Below, piece after piece: positions 1 through 11,373 of a DNA stretch of 64,000 bases. This DNA comes from Beta vulgaris subsp. vulgaris (Eukaryota; Streptophyta; Magnoliopsida; Caryophyllales; Amaranthaceae). The stretch lies in assembly GCF_026745355.1 (NCBI RefSeq), contig NC_079203.1, forward strand, positions 38,474,492-38,538,491. The letters run 5' to 3'. The notes beneath the pieces are model-generated. The model worked only from the letters and a program-made list of their open reading frames with translations, was not told where the DNA came from and did no database searches. How positions within the stretch are numbered: position 1 is the stretch's first letter; each line of letters begins with the position of its first letter. The translations under genes were made by a program, and so were the position numbers.

Positions 1-2171
1 TACTTATAAATCCCCCTTTTTTTTTACATATAAGCTTGACAATTAACTCATCTTGTTGATTCACCTTCTAAATTAGTGTCGCAATGCTCATTAGATATCT
101 CTCTTTCCAGTCTAATATCGTCCACACGATTTATGGTTTAAAAATTGTAACATTACTTTTATATAAAATTATAAGATAATTATTTTACTTGTAGTTCCCT
201 AAATGACCATAATTTTGATGATATATTTTATCTTACATCATTCCCCATTTCATCTAACTGAATGAGTATTATACAATATTAATTATATAAGAAAATCATG
301 CGCTGCTTAACTTTAATGATGAATAAGTGAGAAATATCTATTTTAGCAAGGAAACTATATTTAATCATGCATATAAGAAATAATTATTGATATCCTATAA
401 TGTCAACTACTTCATGATTCACTCATACTTTCATATATAATTTGAGTTTAGGATGTTAAATTTTGAACAGTTATATTAGTTTTTTTTTTTGCAAGAATAA
501 TTAGTTAAAGAATATTGGATTATATTGAAGAAAAATAATTACTATTCTTAGTTTCTTAATACACGCAACATATTTCTTTTTGGGATATTTCATAAAACTT
601 GCAAAATAATTCGCAAACTATTATAAAAATTAAAGAAAGCTTTATTTTATAATTTAAGCACATGTGTCATGTTTTCACTCTCTCTCCTACTCTTTTATTT
701 TATAATTTTTATAGAATGGGCCAAATTCAAAGTGTGTGAATTTTCTTTAAAAATGATATTAGTATCAAGCGTAAGTTCATAAGTGTATGTACTTATATCG
801 TTTGTTTCATTTGAATGTAAGAATGTGGGAAAATATTTGAGTGACCCTAGTCCCTAAGCCTAAGGTTGTCAACCTTCTTAGTCGCAATAATAGAATAATA
901 TATTAATATTATCCAATAAATTGGAGAGAGAATTGCATAGATTAATGTTTTAATGTACTTTGACCTTAACTTTTTAGTAGTGAGAAGAATATCCATTTTT
1001 ATCTTTAAACAACTTATCTTGTCTGACATTTTCTTAATTCTCCCTTAAGTTGTCTGAAAAACACTTAATTATTATATCTAAATTTGTTTAATCTTATCTA
1101 AATTTTCCAAACTTATATTATCATAGTTATGTCAAAATTAGTTAAAGTAGACAGATGCTTATATATTGGTTTTCATTTTTTTTTACCTAATTCAATTTCT
1201 TGAACATATATATAGATGAACTCTTATTTTACTCTCTCACTTTAAATTTGTTTTTTTTTAAAAAATACTTTTATATGTATTGGTCATGGATATGATTTTT
1301 TTTGATTATCATATTAGCTTACCTAAACCACTTTGGGACTAAAAATGAATATTTGAGTTGTTATTGCTTTTGTTATATGTAATCTCTAGTCATAATCATG
1401 GTGTGTTATATTTTTTTCAACAAAATCATCTTTTTATTTCTTGTTTGGTAATAAATTAAAATAAACTTGCATTACTATTATTATTACATTTGCATATTTT
1501 CTTGAAGGGGCTAGCATCTCATGATAATGGTGTGGTATTCATTACCAAAAGTGAATAATATTAAAAAAAAAAATTATTAGACCAATGTACCATTGGCTTG
1601 AAATTAGGTAATTTTTAAATTAATTATATTATATAAGTTTGATAGGTGTGATGAAAAACTTAAAGTTGTTATACCAACGCACCCATTGGCTTGTACTTAG
1701 CTAATATTTGTTTTATATTTAAATTTCATATTTTGACTTTTTGAGTATCTTGTATTAGTGAAAAACTTAAAGTTGTTATATCAATTCATCTTTTTCATTG
1801 TATATTTTCTCTCTCCTCTAAATTGGTATTTAGCTTGAAAATAATTCCATAACTGGTTTTTTTGAAAATAATAAGAATGACCGCTAAGATAATATATGAT
1901 TTTCGTTTTAAAAAAAAAGATAATATTTGATTTGTTTCCTTAATTGATAATTGGTTGATTGATTCCTTTAGTTATTGTAGTTGATATTATTCCTTCATTG
2001 TTACACAATCGGAGGAATTAATTGATTATTGTTAAAATTATTTTTAGCAATGCCACGTGGCATAAGCAAGCATTAGGTCGAAAAGTTAAGGGTGAAGGAG
2101 AACAGAGGAAGGTTGAGGTCTTGCCACGTAGGCTAATTTTTTCTTGCTTTAATATTATATATGATATAGAT
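1..2171. other. gene-free AT-rich stretch
   Basis: No reading frame with recognisable protein similarity is seen on either strand. The stretch is AT-rich with many short A and T runs. A local degenerate repeat is present: the phrase gaaaaacttaaagttgttat occurs near 1651 and again near 1760, and a cattggcttg-containing phrase occurs near 1590 and 1685. The short frames here read as low-complexity translation. Confidence 0.5.
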
Positions 2172-2388
2172 AATACAAGATCATTATCAATTCTTCATAT
2201 TTAATTAAGCACTTAGAATAATTGCTCGTTCTTCTTGACGAGTTGACCCTCTTTAGGAAAATTTGTCCAAAACAAAAATCACTAAAACTTCCAGTCGCAC
2301 TACTATCTAACGATTTCAATGAGGTAACATCTGTTAGATAGTTCATTCTATTCAATTCCCTCTTATTTTTAAAAGAAAAGGATAATTA
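2172..2388 (+). repeat. dispersed repeat, copy A
   Basis: About 215 bp that recur almost unchanged and in the same orientation at 9667-9882. Both copies run from aatacaagatcatta through the gctcgttcttcttgacgagt palindrome to a run near aaaagaaaa. Flanking bases differ at both ends, so this is a discrete unit. No terminal inverted repeat or coding content was recognised. Confidence 0.8.
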
Positions 2389-2466
2389 TTTAATCTGTGG
2401 CGGGTATGGGTATGTGAAAAATAAACGGGTCTAGGTCCAGGTGGACCCGTCCCATTACCATCCCTA

Positions 2467-4622
2467 GTTATGGAAGCTTCATGTCCCCCCTAAAATTGAA
2501 ATGTTCTTATGAAAAGCTTGTCATGATGGGCTTCCCTCTAAGGATAGGCTTGAAAAATGCAAAGTTTTTGTTCCTCAGTAATGTGTGTTATGTTGTAATG
2601 CTTCAGAGTCTATTTCTCATCTTTATTTTCAGAACCCATTTACTTTACAGGTTTTTGCTTGTCTCCAAGTTTGTGATGCTTGGCCTAGTCTTCCTGGTAA
2701 TATTAACTTGTGTAGCTACTCCTCTTTTCGGTATTGAATTGAGGTGTATCATTTCGTCCTTGATTCTGATGCTAATTCTAAGTTGGCCTTTGTGTGGTGG
2801 TTTATTTGGTTCATTAGAAATAAAGTTATTTTCAATGATGAAGGTTTCTCCCCTCACAAGGTTAGCTTTATGGTTAGCATTTCTTTTGCTCGATAATGGA
2901 GTACTGATATTATTGTTCCTTCCCCTACTATCAACAAGCCTATTTCGAAGGTTGTCGGAGCAGGTCCCAATCTTGTTTGGTCCCCCCTCCCGCTAATTTC
3001 TATAAGCTCAATTTTGATGGTTCCAAAGAAAGCAATGGAAATGTTGCTTTAGGTTTTGTTATTCGTAATAGTAATGGTGAGGTTTTGCTAGTTGGTGCTA
3101 AGTCTTTGGGGCCTCACATTTCTATTGTTCAAGCTGAGACTTAGGCCCTTAGAAGGTGTTAAAGGAGCTATTTCTCTTGATATCTCGCATATTATAATTG
3201 AAGGAGATAACCTAGTTGTCATTAATTCTATGAAGAATTCTTAGAGCATCCACAACAAAGAGGATCTCATCTCCTTTTAGCTCTCTCTCTCCTCAAAAAG
3301 GAGCTCCTCTCCAATGTAGACATTGCTAAGAGGATCCTCTTAGCAAGAGGATTGAAGGAAATCCTCTTTTTGTAGAGGAGATGGAGTCTCGGCCCTTGTG
3401 CCGAAGAGGGTGATGAGTCAGCTGTAAAACGCAGCTCCTTCCCCTTGTTTGCTGCGTTTCACCAAAAAATGCTGAATTTTTTTTTGTTGTGGGCCCATTT
3501 GATAGTTTAAGTTTTAGTTGGATATAATCTTTCTCAAAGGGTCACTAATTTTAACAACAACTATAAAAATAATTTAGATTCAAAATTTTATTTATATAAT
3601 AAAATATACTATTGGACATGTTTTATTTTTCTCTATAAATAGAGTCCAATTTTATCATAGTTTGACACACTTTTTTTTTACCACATTTCTCTCTTTCTTT
3701 ACTTACTCTATAATAATCAATTCATTCCCTCTTTAAAAGTTTGATAATTATGGATGACAATAATCCAAATTACAGAAATAATCCAAACGCCCAAAATGAT
3801 CCAAACTTCCATCACAATCCAAATAATATTCAGTTTGATCCAAGTATTTTTAACAATCCTCAATTCCAGATGGCATTTCAGTTTTTTAGTAGTAAATCAA
3901 GGTAATATGGAACAAGTTCGGGGTTCGACATGAATAGTAATATGTACTGTACATCGGCTTTGTGTATTTTTAGTATTTAAATATTAGTGTATCGTACATC
4001 ATGTGTTCTTTTATTGTTCGTCAAATGCAATTTATGTTTTTTTTTATATAATTGTGTTAATTTATTTTACGGATTACAAACTTATACAAGTGTAGTAGTT
4101 AAAGATGGCATTAGTTAATTTTAATTATACACAGATTAATAATATGAAACATACCATCAAAACTATAATTATCAAAATAAATTAGAGAATACATTGTGGG
4201 GTTTGTGTAAAGTAAGAAGAAGAGGATCCTCTTTGTTGTAGAAAAATATATGGAAATGTTAAAAGGAAGAGGATGAGTTAGTGGGAAATGAGGTGGCGGA
4301 AAGAGAAAATGAGGTGTCAAGAGGAGAAAAGGAGAGAGAAAATATAAGAGGAAGAGGACCTCCTCTTTGTTGTGGATACTCTTAGCGTGTTCCATAGGAG
4401 ATTTATAATATTGTGAAAGATGCAGGTGTGGATTCTTGTCGGTTCCAGGATTGTCAGTTTCGTCATTGTTTTCGGGAAGCAAACAAGGTTGCTGACTTTA
4501 TGGCCAAGAAGGCGTACGGCTACCCCTCTTTACTGTACTGGTCCCCCCCGTACTATATGGATCTTTTCCTTATCATTCGAAAGGATGTTTTAGGTTGTCC
4601 CCAGACTAGGGTGTCAGTCTAA
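2467..4622 (+). pseudogene. LINE (non-LTR) 3' fragment: zf-RVT and RNase H, split by a DNA transposon
   Basis: From 2470 a frame reads WKLHVPPKIEMFLWKACHDG, the typical start of the zinc-binding region that follows reverse transcriptase in plant LINEs. From about 2985 an RNase H-like (RVT_3) segment follows, with KLNFDGSKESNGN and the GDNLVVINS motif. It is broken at 3241 by a 1.1 kb Harbinger-like element and resumes at 4385 with HCFREANKVADFMAKKAYG, the usual RNase H end. In-frame stops and at least one frameshift in the zf-RVT part show it is dead. Reverse transcriptase and endonuclease are absent, so this is a 5'-truncated copy. Confidence 0.8.
3244..4381 (+). mobile_element. PIF/Harbinger-like non-autonomous element inside the LINE
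   Basis: The ends are inverted repeats (GAGCATCCACAACAAAGAGG on the left; its near complement ends ...GAGTATCC on the right), flanked by the 3-bp target duplication TTA at 3241-3243 and 4382-4384. It interrupts the RNase H frame exactly, which gives independent proof of the borders. Inside, from 3750, a short frame begins MDDNNPNYRNNPNAQNDPNF and ends after about 50 codons. It looks like a first-exon remnant of a Harbinger protein. Similar Asn/Pro-rich residues lie in the element at 5301-6241. Confidence 0.85.
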
Positions 4623-4712
4623 GTCTGTTTTCCTTGTCGAAAAGAAAAATGAAATTGGTAACTTTTCTTTTATTTCTTTTTGGATTTTTTTTTTTTTGTA
4701 AAAAACTACCTA

Positions 4713-6699
4713 CTCCCTCTGTCTTCTATTTTTGTTGCTACATTTACTTCTTCATACAGACAAAGGAGATAGTTGGGGGCCCACTGTACAGAACAACAAT
4801 TAAGCAAACAACATGGGTTTAAGCTCTTGATTAAACTAATTACAGTACACAGATCTAAGTCTAATTTTTAGGCTTCTTCTTCACCATATAAATCTGGACA
4901 AGCTTCTTCACCAAAATTTAAAGCTTATTCACCAAAATCTGAGAAATCTTTTTCACCTAAATCTGGAAAACATTAAAAGAAAATTGAAAAGATAGAATCT
5001 ACACCAAAAGTTTGAAAAATCTTCTCCACCCAAATGAAAAACAACAAAAAGTAAAGAAAAAAAATCAACAAAACCTAAGAATCTTAAAGTTGGAAATCTA
5101 AAAATCTAAAATCTGGAAATTCTTGTTCACCCAGATGTGGAAAAAATCCAGAAAAAAAAATTTCGAATCTTCAATCACACAAAACAAGACTTCAAACTTC
5201 ATCCAAATATTCATGAACTTGAATCTTCACCCAAATGTTAAGAACCCTGAAAATGGTTAAAATGGGTTTCGATTTGTACAAAATGATGTAGAGAACGTTA
5301 GAGCATATACAATGGGATGGTTTTGGATTGGTCTAGAAAATAGTAAAACTAGCTTTGGTTGGTTTTACTATTGGGGCAATTGGTCCTTTGAGTTGGTTGG
5401 CTAGAATTCCAGACCAACTTCACCTTGGATGGAGTGCACATGCTGAGTAGCATGACGATATGTGGTAAAAAAAAATGGCGGATTTTTTATTATTATTATT
5501 TGACAATCACTTAAACGTTGTGTTTAAAGGAAAAGGGAGAAAAATAAAGTGGGAGAAAGCACGAAATTATGCGCTTCACAATGATGGTGGGCCAAGTGAC
5601 AAATTTGTTGTCACAGTGGTTCCGACACACATCAGATGCCACTGAGCAGCAAATCTGATGCTGCCACGTGTCTTCTTTGGCTGGTTTTATTGTTCCAAAT
5701 GATAATTTTTATAACGTTGCAAATTTTGTAACGTTAATTTAATAAATCAGGTTAAAGTTTAAAAAAAAAATTAGAATAAGAGTTGTAAAATAACTTTATC
5801 TATAAATTGAGCCCAAATTTTATATATTTTACCACACTTCTTCCTAATCTATTTTTCTAATTACTCTGAATTCAAATAATCCTAATTACTCCCAAAATAA
5901 TCTTAACCACCCACGAAATTCTAAAAATAATTTCCAAATTGATCTAAGTGTGTTACAAAATCCAGAATTACAAAGAATATTTATATTTCTATTAATTTAA
6001 ATCATCAATTTCGTATAAAAATAAACATTGGGTAGGAGAGATAATATGGTAGGGTATGGTAAAAGTAGGAGAGAGAAATAGAAAAACCAAGTAAGACCAA
6101 CCAAACAATTGTGAGAAAAAAAGATGAATAAGTGGGAGTTTTAGTGGGATGTGAGGTGTAAGAAGGAAGGAAGGAGGGAAGGATAGAGAATGACAAAAAC
6201 ATAAAAACTAGCTAACACCAACCAACCCATTAGTGATGCTCTTAGATTGAAGTTGAAAATGTGAAAATCAAACAAAGAAAAGCAAAATCCGAATTAAAAA
6301 TTCATCTAGGAGAGAGAAATGTTTGTGCAATCAGAATTAAGATCTGGAAACCAAAAACGGTGTAAATTGGTACCAGTGTGTGCAAGATAATGTGAGGATT
6401 ATTAATTTGAAGTTTAGAAAAACCAAATTCGAATTATGGAAACCACGATCTGAAGATGAAGTTGTGCTTATGACAGAGAAATAGGTATTGCAGAAGATTA
6501 AGAGAAGAGAGATACGTTTTGAGAGTAGATTAGAAGGGGTTGGGAGGATTAATTAGGAGGATGAAGAGAAAAATAAGGGTAAAATATAAATAAAGTGTAG
6601 GGCCCATGTACAAAATACAAAAATAGGTAGAAATATAGCGACTAAACTGAGACACGTCTAAATGACAAAATGTAGCAACTAAAGAAAATATGGAGGAAG
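4713..6699. mobile_element. mariner/Stowaway-like element, large, with a nested insertion
   Basis: The left end CTCCCTCTGTCTTCTATTTT and the right end (complement CTTCCTCCATATTTTCTTTA) are imperfect inverted repeats flanked by TA at 4711-4712 and 6700-6701. Without the nested Harbinger-like element it would be about 1.04 kb. The left interior is A-rich with several tcaccaaaatctg-like phrases. No transposase frame was seen. Confidence 0.65.
5301..6241 (+). mobile_element. PIF/Harbinger-like non-autonomous element
   Basis: Terminal inverted repeats GAGCATATACAATGGGATGG and (complement) GAGCATCACTAATGGGTTGG are flanked by TTA duplications at 5298-5300 and 6242-6244. Around 5868-5998 a short frame reads NSNNPNYSQNNLNH and later FQIDLSVLQNPEL, recognisably related to the Asn/Pro-rich frame of the 3244-4381 element. 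It sits inside the mariner-like element at 4713-6699 and is therefore younger than it. Confidence 0.8.
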
Positions 6700-6963
6700 T
6701 AACAAATGAGAAATTTTGAAAAAATAAACCACCTTATTATAAATTCTTTTTTTATAAAAAAAAATCTACCTTATAATTGTTGTGTGGCAAAAATCTGGCT
6801 AGAATTTATCTATGTGCAATAGTCCTTAACATGATCAAAAGACATTTACGTGTTCGAATTTCTTCTACATGATAGTCAAGCACGCGTTTCTAACGGACTT
6901 TGAATAAAGTCAGAGGTTGTTGGTTGGTTGCGAGGATGAAGCATTATATAGGCGTATAAAGAG

Positions 6964-7195
6964 AGAATCATGTGGGAGCCTAATGGTTGGAGCTCCCACC
7001 TTCCAAGCTCATGGTCGGGAGCTCGACTCTCATTAACCTCAAATTTGGGGTGTTTTGTGGATATTTGCTTGTGGGTACAAATCACCATTTTCCAGTCTCT
7101 GGAAATTTCCTTATGCGTTGGGATCCTCTTGTTACCCCCCTAACTCATGAGGGATGAGCCTACTTGACCAGTTAATTATCGAATCAAAAAAAAAT
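6964..7195 (+). mobile_element. tRNA-derived SINE
   Basis: The 5' part has tRNA-like promoter boxes: a box-A-like gagcctaatggttgg and a box-B-like gggagctcgactctc about 40 nt later. It ends in a run of nine A. The 17-nt direct repeats TATAGGCGTATAAAGAG (6947-6963) and TATAGGTATATAAAGAG (7196-7212) match at 15 of 17 positions and form the target duplication. Nothing is coded. Confidence 0.75.
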
Positions 7196-7308
7196 TATAG
7201 GTATATAAAGAGGAATATGCAGCAAAGATCTTGGATATCCACAACAAACTATAACGGTAACTTAGCTAGGGTTAAGTTGTTATGAATAATGAAATTTGTA
7301 GCCAATGT

Positions 7309-8099
7309 GGGCCTGTTCTCCCCAGCTTATTTTCAGTTCAGTTCAACTCCAATCAGTTCAGTTCAGTTCAGCTCCATTCTTTTATAACCATTTTGTTAAA
7401 TATTATTATTATATTAGTATAATTTATTTTACTAATTACTCTTATTATTATTATTATTATTTAAATATATATCATTACTATTAAGTATTATTCTTATTGT
7501 TGTTTCTATATATTATTTTGTTTATTATAGCTTTACTCATTGTTATTACTATTATTATTAGGAGGAACATGGTTTAGGTCAAAGCACAAATAAACCCAGT
7601 TTTTTTAGCACATAAACCAATCAAATCGCGTCAATATGGTTTTATGATGTAAATTTCATGGTTCAACCCAATCATTATTTATATTACTAAATATTTTTAT
7701 ATTATTAAATCTAATTATTAAAATAGTAATATTAGTTTACTTCTTAGATATTATTGTTATTATATATCATCATCAAATATTAATATATCAATACAAATAA
7801 TATAAAATAATAATTATTAATTATCATTATTATCATTAATTATTATTATTAATTTATGATTATTAATATTATTTATTTATAACTATCATTTAAAAAAATA
7901 TCCAAAATACTATTATTATTATTATTCATTATTATTACTTATCATTATAATTATTATTTAATATTCATATTATTATTGTTTAAAATATTATTTATATATT
8001 TATTACATTCAATTTAATTCAATTTAATTCAATTCAGTTCAGTTCACCTCCAATAAGTTCAATTCAGTTCAGCTGTTTTATGCCGAAGAGAACAGGCCC
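7309..8099. mobile_element. TIR element with cagttcagttca subterminal repeats
   Basis: The ends GGGCCTGTTCTC and GAGAACAGGCCC are perfect inverted repeats. Just inside each end are arrays of the pentamer ttcag/ttcaa, and the centre is ATT-rich microsatellite-like sequence. A 153-bp relative is at 27511-27663, and 43528-45164 has the same architecture with diverged ends. No clear target duplication and no coding capacity, so the superfamily is left open. Confidence 0.65.
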
Positions 8100-8189
8100 T
8101 AAGGCATTCAATCTTAGCTCAATATAATATAGGAAAAATTGTGAAATAGTACCTTTTGTAGCACTGGTTTTGTGAACTAATACCTTTAT

Positions 8190-8607
8190 CACAAATTATT
8201 ATATTAGGCGGTCTAATTTTAGCATAAAATTAGACGAACTTAATACATAATTTTTCTAATAAGCCCATTATATTTCACTCTAACTCAACACTATCCTAGT
8301 CATCCTTCTCTTCTCCTTCCCTTTTTTTCTTGATTATCGAACTACAACAAATTATTTTAAAAAAATAACTCGGTAGCTTTACCGAGCTGATTAAACTAGT
8401 CACTGAATGGATTAAACTAGTCACTGAATGGATTAAAAATGTCATTATTGAATAGATTAAACTGGCCACGAAATAGATTAACCTGGTCACGAAATAGATT
8501 AAACTAGTCAATATATTGAAAAAAGTGATATGTTATCCTTTTAATATTGGGCTTGGACCGTGCCTAATTTTAAGTTAAAATTAGGCGGTCTCTTACAAGA
8601 CCAACTG
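8190..8607. mobile_element. MULE-like MITE nested in the left TIR of another MULE (family copy 1)
   Basis: A 418-bp insertion breaks the left TIR of the 8132-9618 element and is flanked by the perfect 9-bp repeat TACCTTTAT (8181-8189, 8608-8616). Its ends carry ttaggcggtctaatttta in inverted orientation. The middle has several attaaactagtcactgaat-like units. Relatives lie at 27318-27846 and, in reverse orientation, at 49673-50068. Confidence 0.8.
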
Positions 8608-8862
8608 TACCTTTATTGTTTTATTTTGTCAACTAGTACCTTTAAGTCCTTGAATCTTTTATTTTCAGTACCTTTACTTCATTTTTCGGCCAAAATGGTC
8701 AACAATCCGATGTTGACTTCAATTGTCCCTCCAAATTTTGCGCTTTTTTTTTTTGCTTTTGATGGAGCGTGCTCTCACTCTCCTCTTTTAACTCCATTCC
8801 CCCTAATTTTCCACTCTTTCATCTTCCATCTTTACTTATTTCTCACCAACCTTATTTCAGTT

Positions 8863-9123
8863 TCAGTAAATACTCTCTCTGCTCTCACATTCTCTCTCCT
8901 CTCTGTCTCTTTCTTCCTTTGGCCATTCAGTCAAACCTTGGTCCACCCAATTAAAAAGCTCACAGCCCATGTGCCCACTCTCCTCATCATAAAATTTGCA
9001 TGGTATGAATTTCCTCACTGGATTATTATCAATGGTCCATGATTTTTTTTTGACAACTAGGACTCCACATTTACATTTCCTAGTACGTTTGGCTGAGGAA
9101 GATCCAGACTTTGAAGAAGACAT
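8863..9123 (-). CDS. GRF-type zinc-finger protein, 86 codons, inside a MULE
   Basis: The frame begins MSSSKSGSSSAKRTRKCKCG and contains a GRF zinc finger. Visible residues are C17-x-C19-G20, W29-T30, N34-P35, R37-x-F39, C42, then G53-C54 and F57-x-W59-x-D61. GRF fingers bind single-stranded nucleic acid in some eukaryotic DNA-repair proteins; plants also have many short GRF proteins with no known job. The C-terminal 25 residues after the finger are charged (Arg/Glu-rich) and not recognised. The whole frame lies inside the MULE, so it is more likely a captured or element-encoded frame than a normal host gene. Expression cannot be judged. Confidence 0.6.
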   Translation of the reverse strand: MSSSKSGSSSAKRTRKCKCGVLVVKKKSWTIDNNPVRKFIPCKFYDEESGHMGCELFNWVDQGLTEWPKEERDREERECESRESIY

Positions 9124-9666
9124 TTTTGTATAAGATTAAAACAAACAAAAAATTAGCCCTAATTTTCCGAAAATAAAAGTAAAAGGAATTTATATAACAT
9201 ACCTCTGAAATTGGAAAAGACTTAAATTGGAATTCAATTTCCAACAGTTGAATTATCTTTCACAAGGTAAAATTTAGGGTTGGCAGGGAGAATTTTGATG
9301 AGAGTGGTCAATGATACTGTTTTTTGGGGAAGGGATGGATGTAAATGGGAGAAGTATTTTGGGCGAGTGGGGAAAGGAGTTAAAAGACTTACTGTGCAAC
9401 ACACACGCTAAATTGGGAGGGAGAATTGAGGTCAACATCGGATTATTGACCATTTTGGCCGGAAAAAGAAATAAAGGTACTGAAAATAAAAGATTAAAAG
9501 ACTTAAAGGTACTAGTTGACAAAATAAAACAATAAAGGTACTAGTTGACAAAATAAAACAATAAAAGTACTAGTTCATAAAATCAATGCTACAAAAAGTA
9601 ATATTTCATAATTTTTCCTATAATATATGATATCAGTTCATTGTATACTTGCTCTTTTATAATTCA

Positions 9667-9882
9667 AATAATACAAGATCATTAGCAATTCTTCATATTT
9701 AATTAAGCACTTAGAATAATTGCTCGTTCTTCTTGACGAGTTGACCCTTTTTGGGAATAATTTGTCCAAAACAAAAATCACTAAAACTTACAGTCGCACT
9801 ATCTAACGATTTCAATGAGGTAACATCTGTTAGATAGCTCATTCTATTCAATTCCCTCTTATTTTTAAAAGAAAAAGACAAT
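9667..9882 (+). repeat. dispersed repeat, copy B
   Basis: Second copy of the 2172-2388 unit, same strand, with only scattered substitutions and a small indel over about 215 bp. It starts 40 bp downstream of the MULE at 8132-9618, outside its target duplication. Confidence 0.8.
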
Positions 9883-10448
9883 TATGCCCTTATTCTACTT
9901 CTGCTCCAACTACTTCCTCCATCTCTTTCATCTTCCACTTCAATGTCTTTTTTTCTCTCGCTCCTAAAATTTAGCCTTATACATAGAAGATTTCCTACTA
10001 TAAATCTTCGCTCCTTGTCATTTTTACTCTAATCTTCTTACCACTTTCTCCTCATCTTTCATTAGTCATTGCCATTGACTAAGGGGGCGAAGAAGCAAGT
10101 AAAGAAATGGGTTAATAGGTATAGAAAAAATCCATTTTTTGAACACTAGGGGGTCACTTAACCTAATTCATGCAATTTGAACAGAAATTGGAATGCAAAA
10201 ACCCCAATTTGAATATCCAATTTCAAACAAAAACTCTAAAATTTACAAATTTTTAGAACCCTAAATGTGAGAATTGAACCCTATTTGCAGTATTTTCGAA
10301 TCCCTAGATATGACATACTTATAAAGATGATGTTTAATTTAGAAAATGAACATATTGATATAAGACATTAGTGAATTTTGAGTGAAACCTTCTTATTTAA
10401 TCTTCAATTATAGAGAGCTTGTAAGAGGGAACTGACTTAATTATTCTA
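9883..10448. other. gene-free stretch
   Basis: Pyrimidine-rich at the left (cttcctccatctctttcatc) and AT-rich at the right. No supported reading frame, RNA gene or bounded repeat was found. Confidence 0.4.
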
Positions 10449-10705
10449 AGGGGTCGTTTGGTTTAAGATATGAAATGAAAAGGGAATTGACTCAAATAAA
10501 TGAGAGGGAGTAGTAACAAAATGGTTACCTTCATTGATATTTGGCTCAAACCAAGGAATAGAAATGAAAGGTAACCATTACCACCAAGTAATGAATCTTG
10601 TTACTTGATGCGAAGGGGAAGGTAACAATTTGGGGGAATATATTTCTATCGATCAAGTGATGGTAATTGATTGATAAGTGGTGGAACCAAACAAGAAGAA
10701 AGGAA
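10449..10705. mobile_element. possible MITE
   Basis: The left edge ggggtcgtttggttta and the right edge (complement ...tgtttggttcc) are the degenerate inverted ends common to plant MITEs of this size. Target duplications are unclear. A second gtgtttggttta start near 10798 has no partner that I could find. Confidence 0.3.
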
Positions 10706-11365
10706 GCTAGTAACTAATTTTGTTTCTTGGAGACTAAAATAGTGAACAAAAAAACATGCTCTAAGTATGTGAAAGAACCCTTTTATGTACTTAGAGGGTG
10801 TTTGGTTTATGAGGGGGAAAGAGAAAACGTTTAAGAAAGAGAAACAAGGAAAAAGGAAAATAAAGCCTTTTGTTAAAGAATTTTGTTTGGTTTGAAAAAC
10901 TCATCTTCCTCCCTTCACTATTTTCCCTCACATTCTTCCCCCTCTCACCTAAGTACCCCCACCCCTGCCCCCACCCCCACCTGCACCCCACCACTCACTA
11001 CCACCTTCTCACTCCCACCCACCGATGCTGCCTCTCACTCCCGCTTATCAACATCGCCCAGCACTGCCACCCCACCTCATCGCTGCGTCACCAGTCCCCT
11101 ACCTTTCTTATTTTACTTCTCTACCACCATTAAAGGCCATATTTGAGATGTTAAAGGCTAAATTCGACCTTAAAAACTTCAGATATAAAGATTATATAGC
11201 TGAATTTGACCATATAAAGCCATAATCAAGTATTGGAGTTGGCTTTTTTAGTTGGATTGTGTGAATTTGTGCAAGGTCCCCTATCCCTCCCCTATTTCGT
11301 TGCAATTGTAGGGTGGATGAAGTTTTTTTGAGTGGGTTGGGTGGTTTCTAATTGGGTGGGGGTTG
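10706..11365. other. gene-free, C-rich low-complexity stretch
   Basis: The segment 10900-11070 is a degenerate cccacccccac/cacccactcac tract; overlapping open frames through it are Pro/His/Ser-rich products of base composition. 11270-11365 turns G-rich (ggttgggtgg). No gene supported. Confidence 0.5.
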
Positions 11366-11373
11366 CCAACTGG

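Larger units (their letters stand above)
8132..9618 (-). mobile_element. Mutator-like element (MULE) with long TIRs carrying a GRF zinc-finger frame
   Basis: A perfect 9-bp target duplication TATAATATA lies at 8123-8131 and 9619-9627. The ends start GGAAAAATT and remain inverted repeats for over 200 bp once the nested insertion at 8190-8607 is removed. Nine-base duplications and long TIRs are typical of MULEs. The only coding content is the minus-strand GRF zinc-finger frame at 8863-9123; no MURA-type transposase is present. It resembles a Pack-MULE. Confidence 0.8.

Noticed and set aside
2399..2466. Fragment ending ccattaccatccctag, like a hAT-type end
   Set aside because: Only one end is visible and no 8-bp duplication could be paired, so it is not listed as an element.
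8560..9042. 160-codon open frame on the plus strand
   Set aside because: It runs antisense to the GRF zinc-finger frame and through the MULE arm; its Leu/Phe/Ser-rich product comes from CT-rich sequence.
10870..11225. Three overlapping Pro/His-rich frames
   Set aside because: They follow a C-rich low-complexity tract in all three frames, so they reflect base composition.
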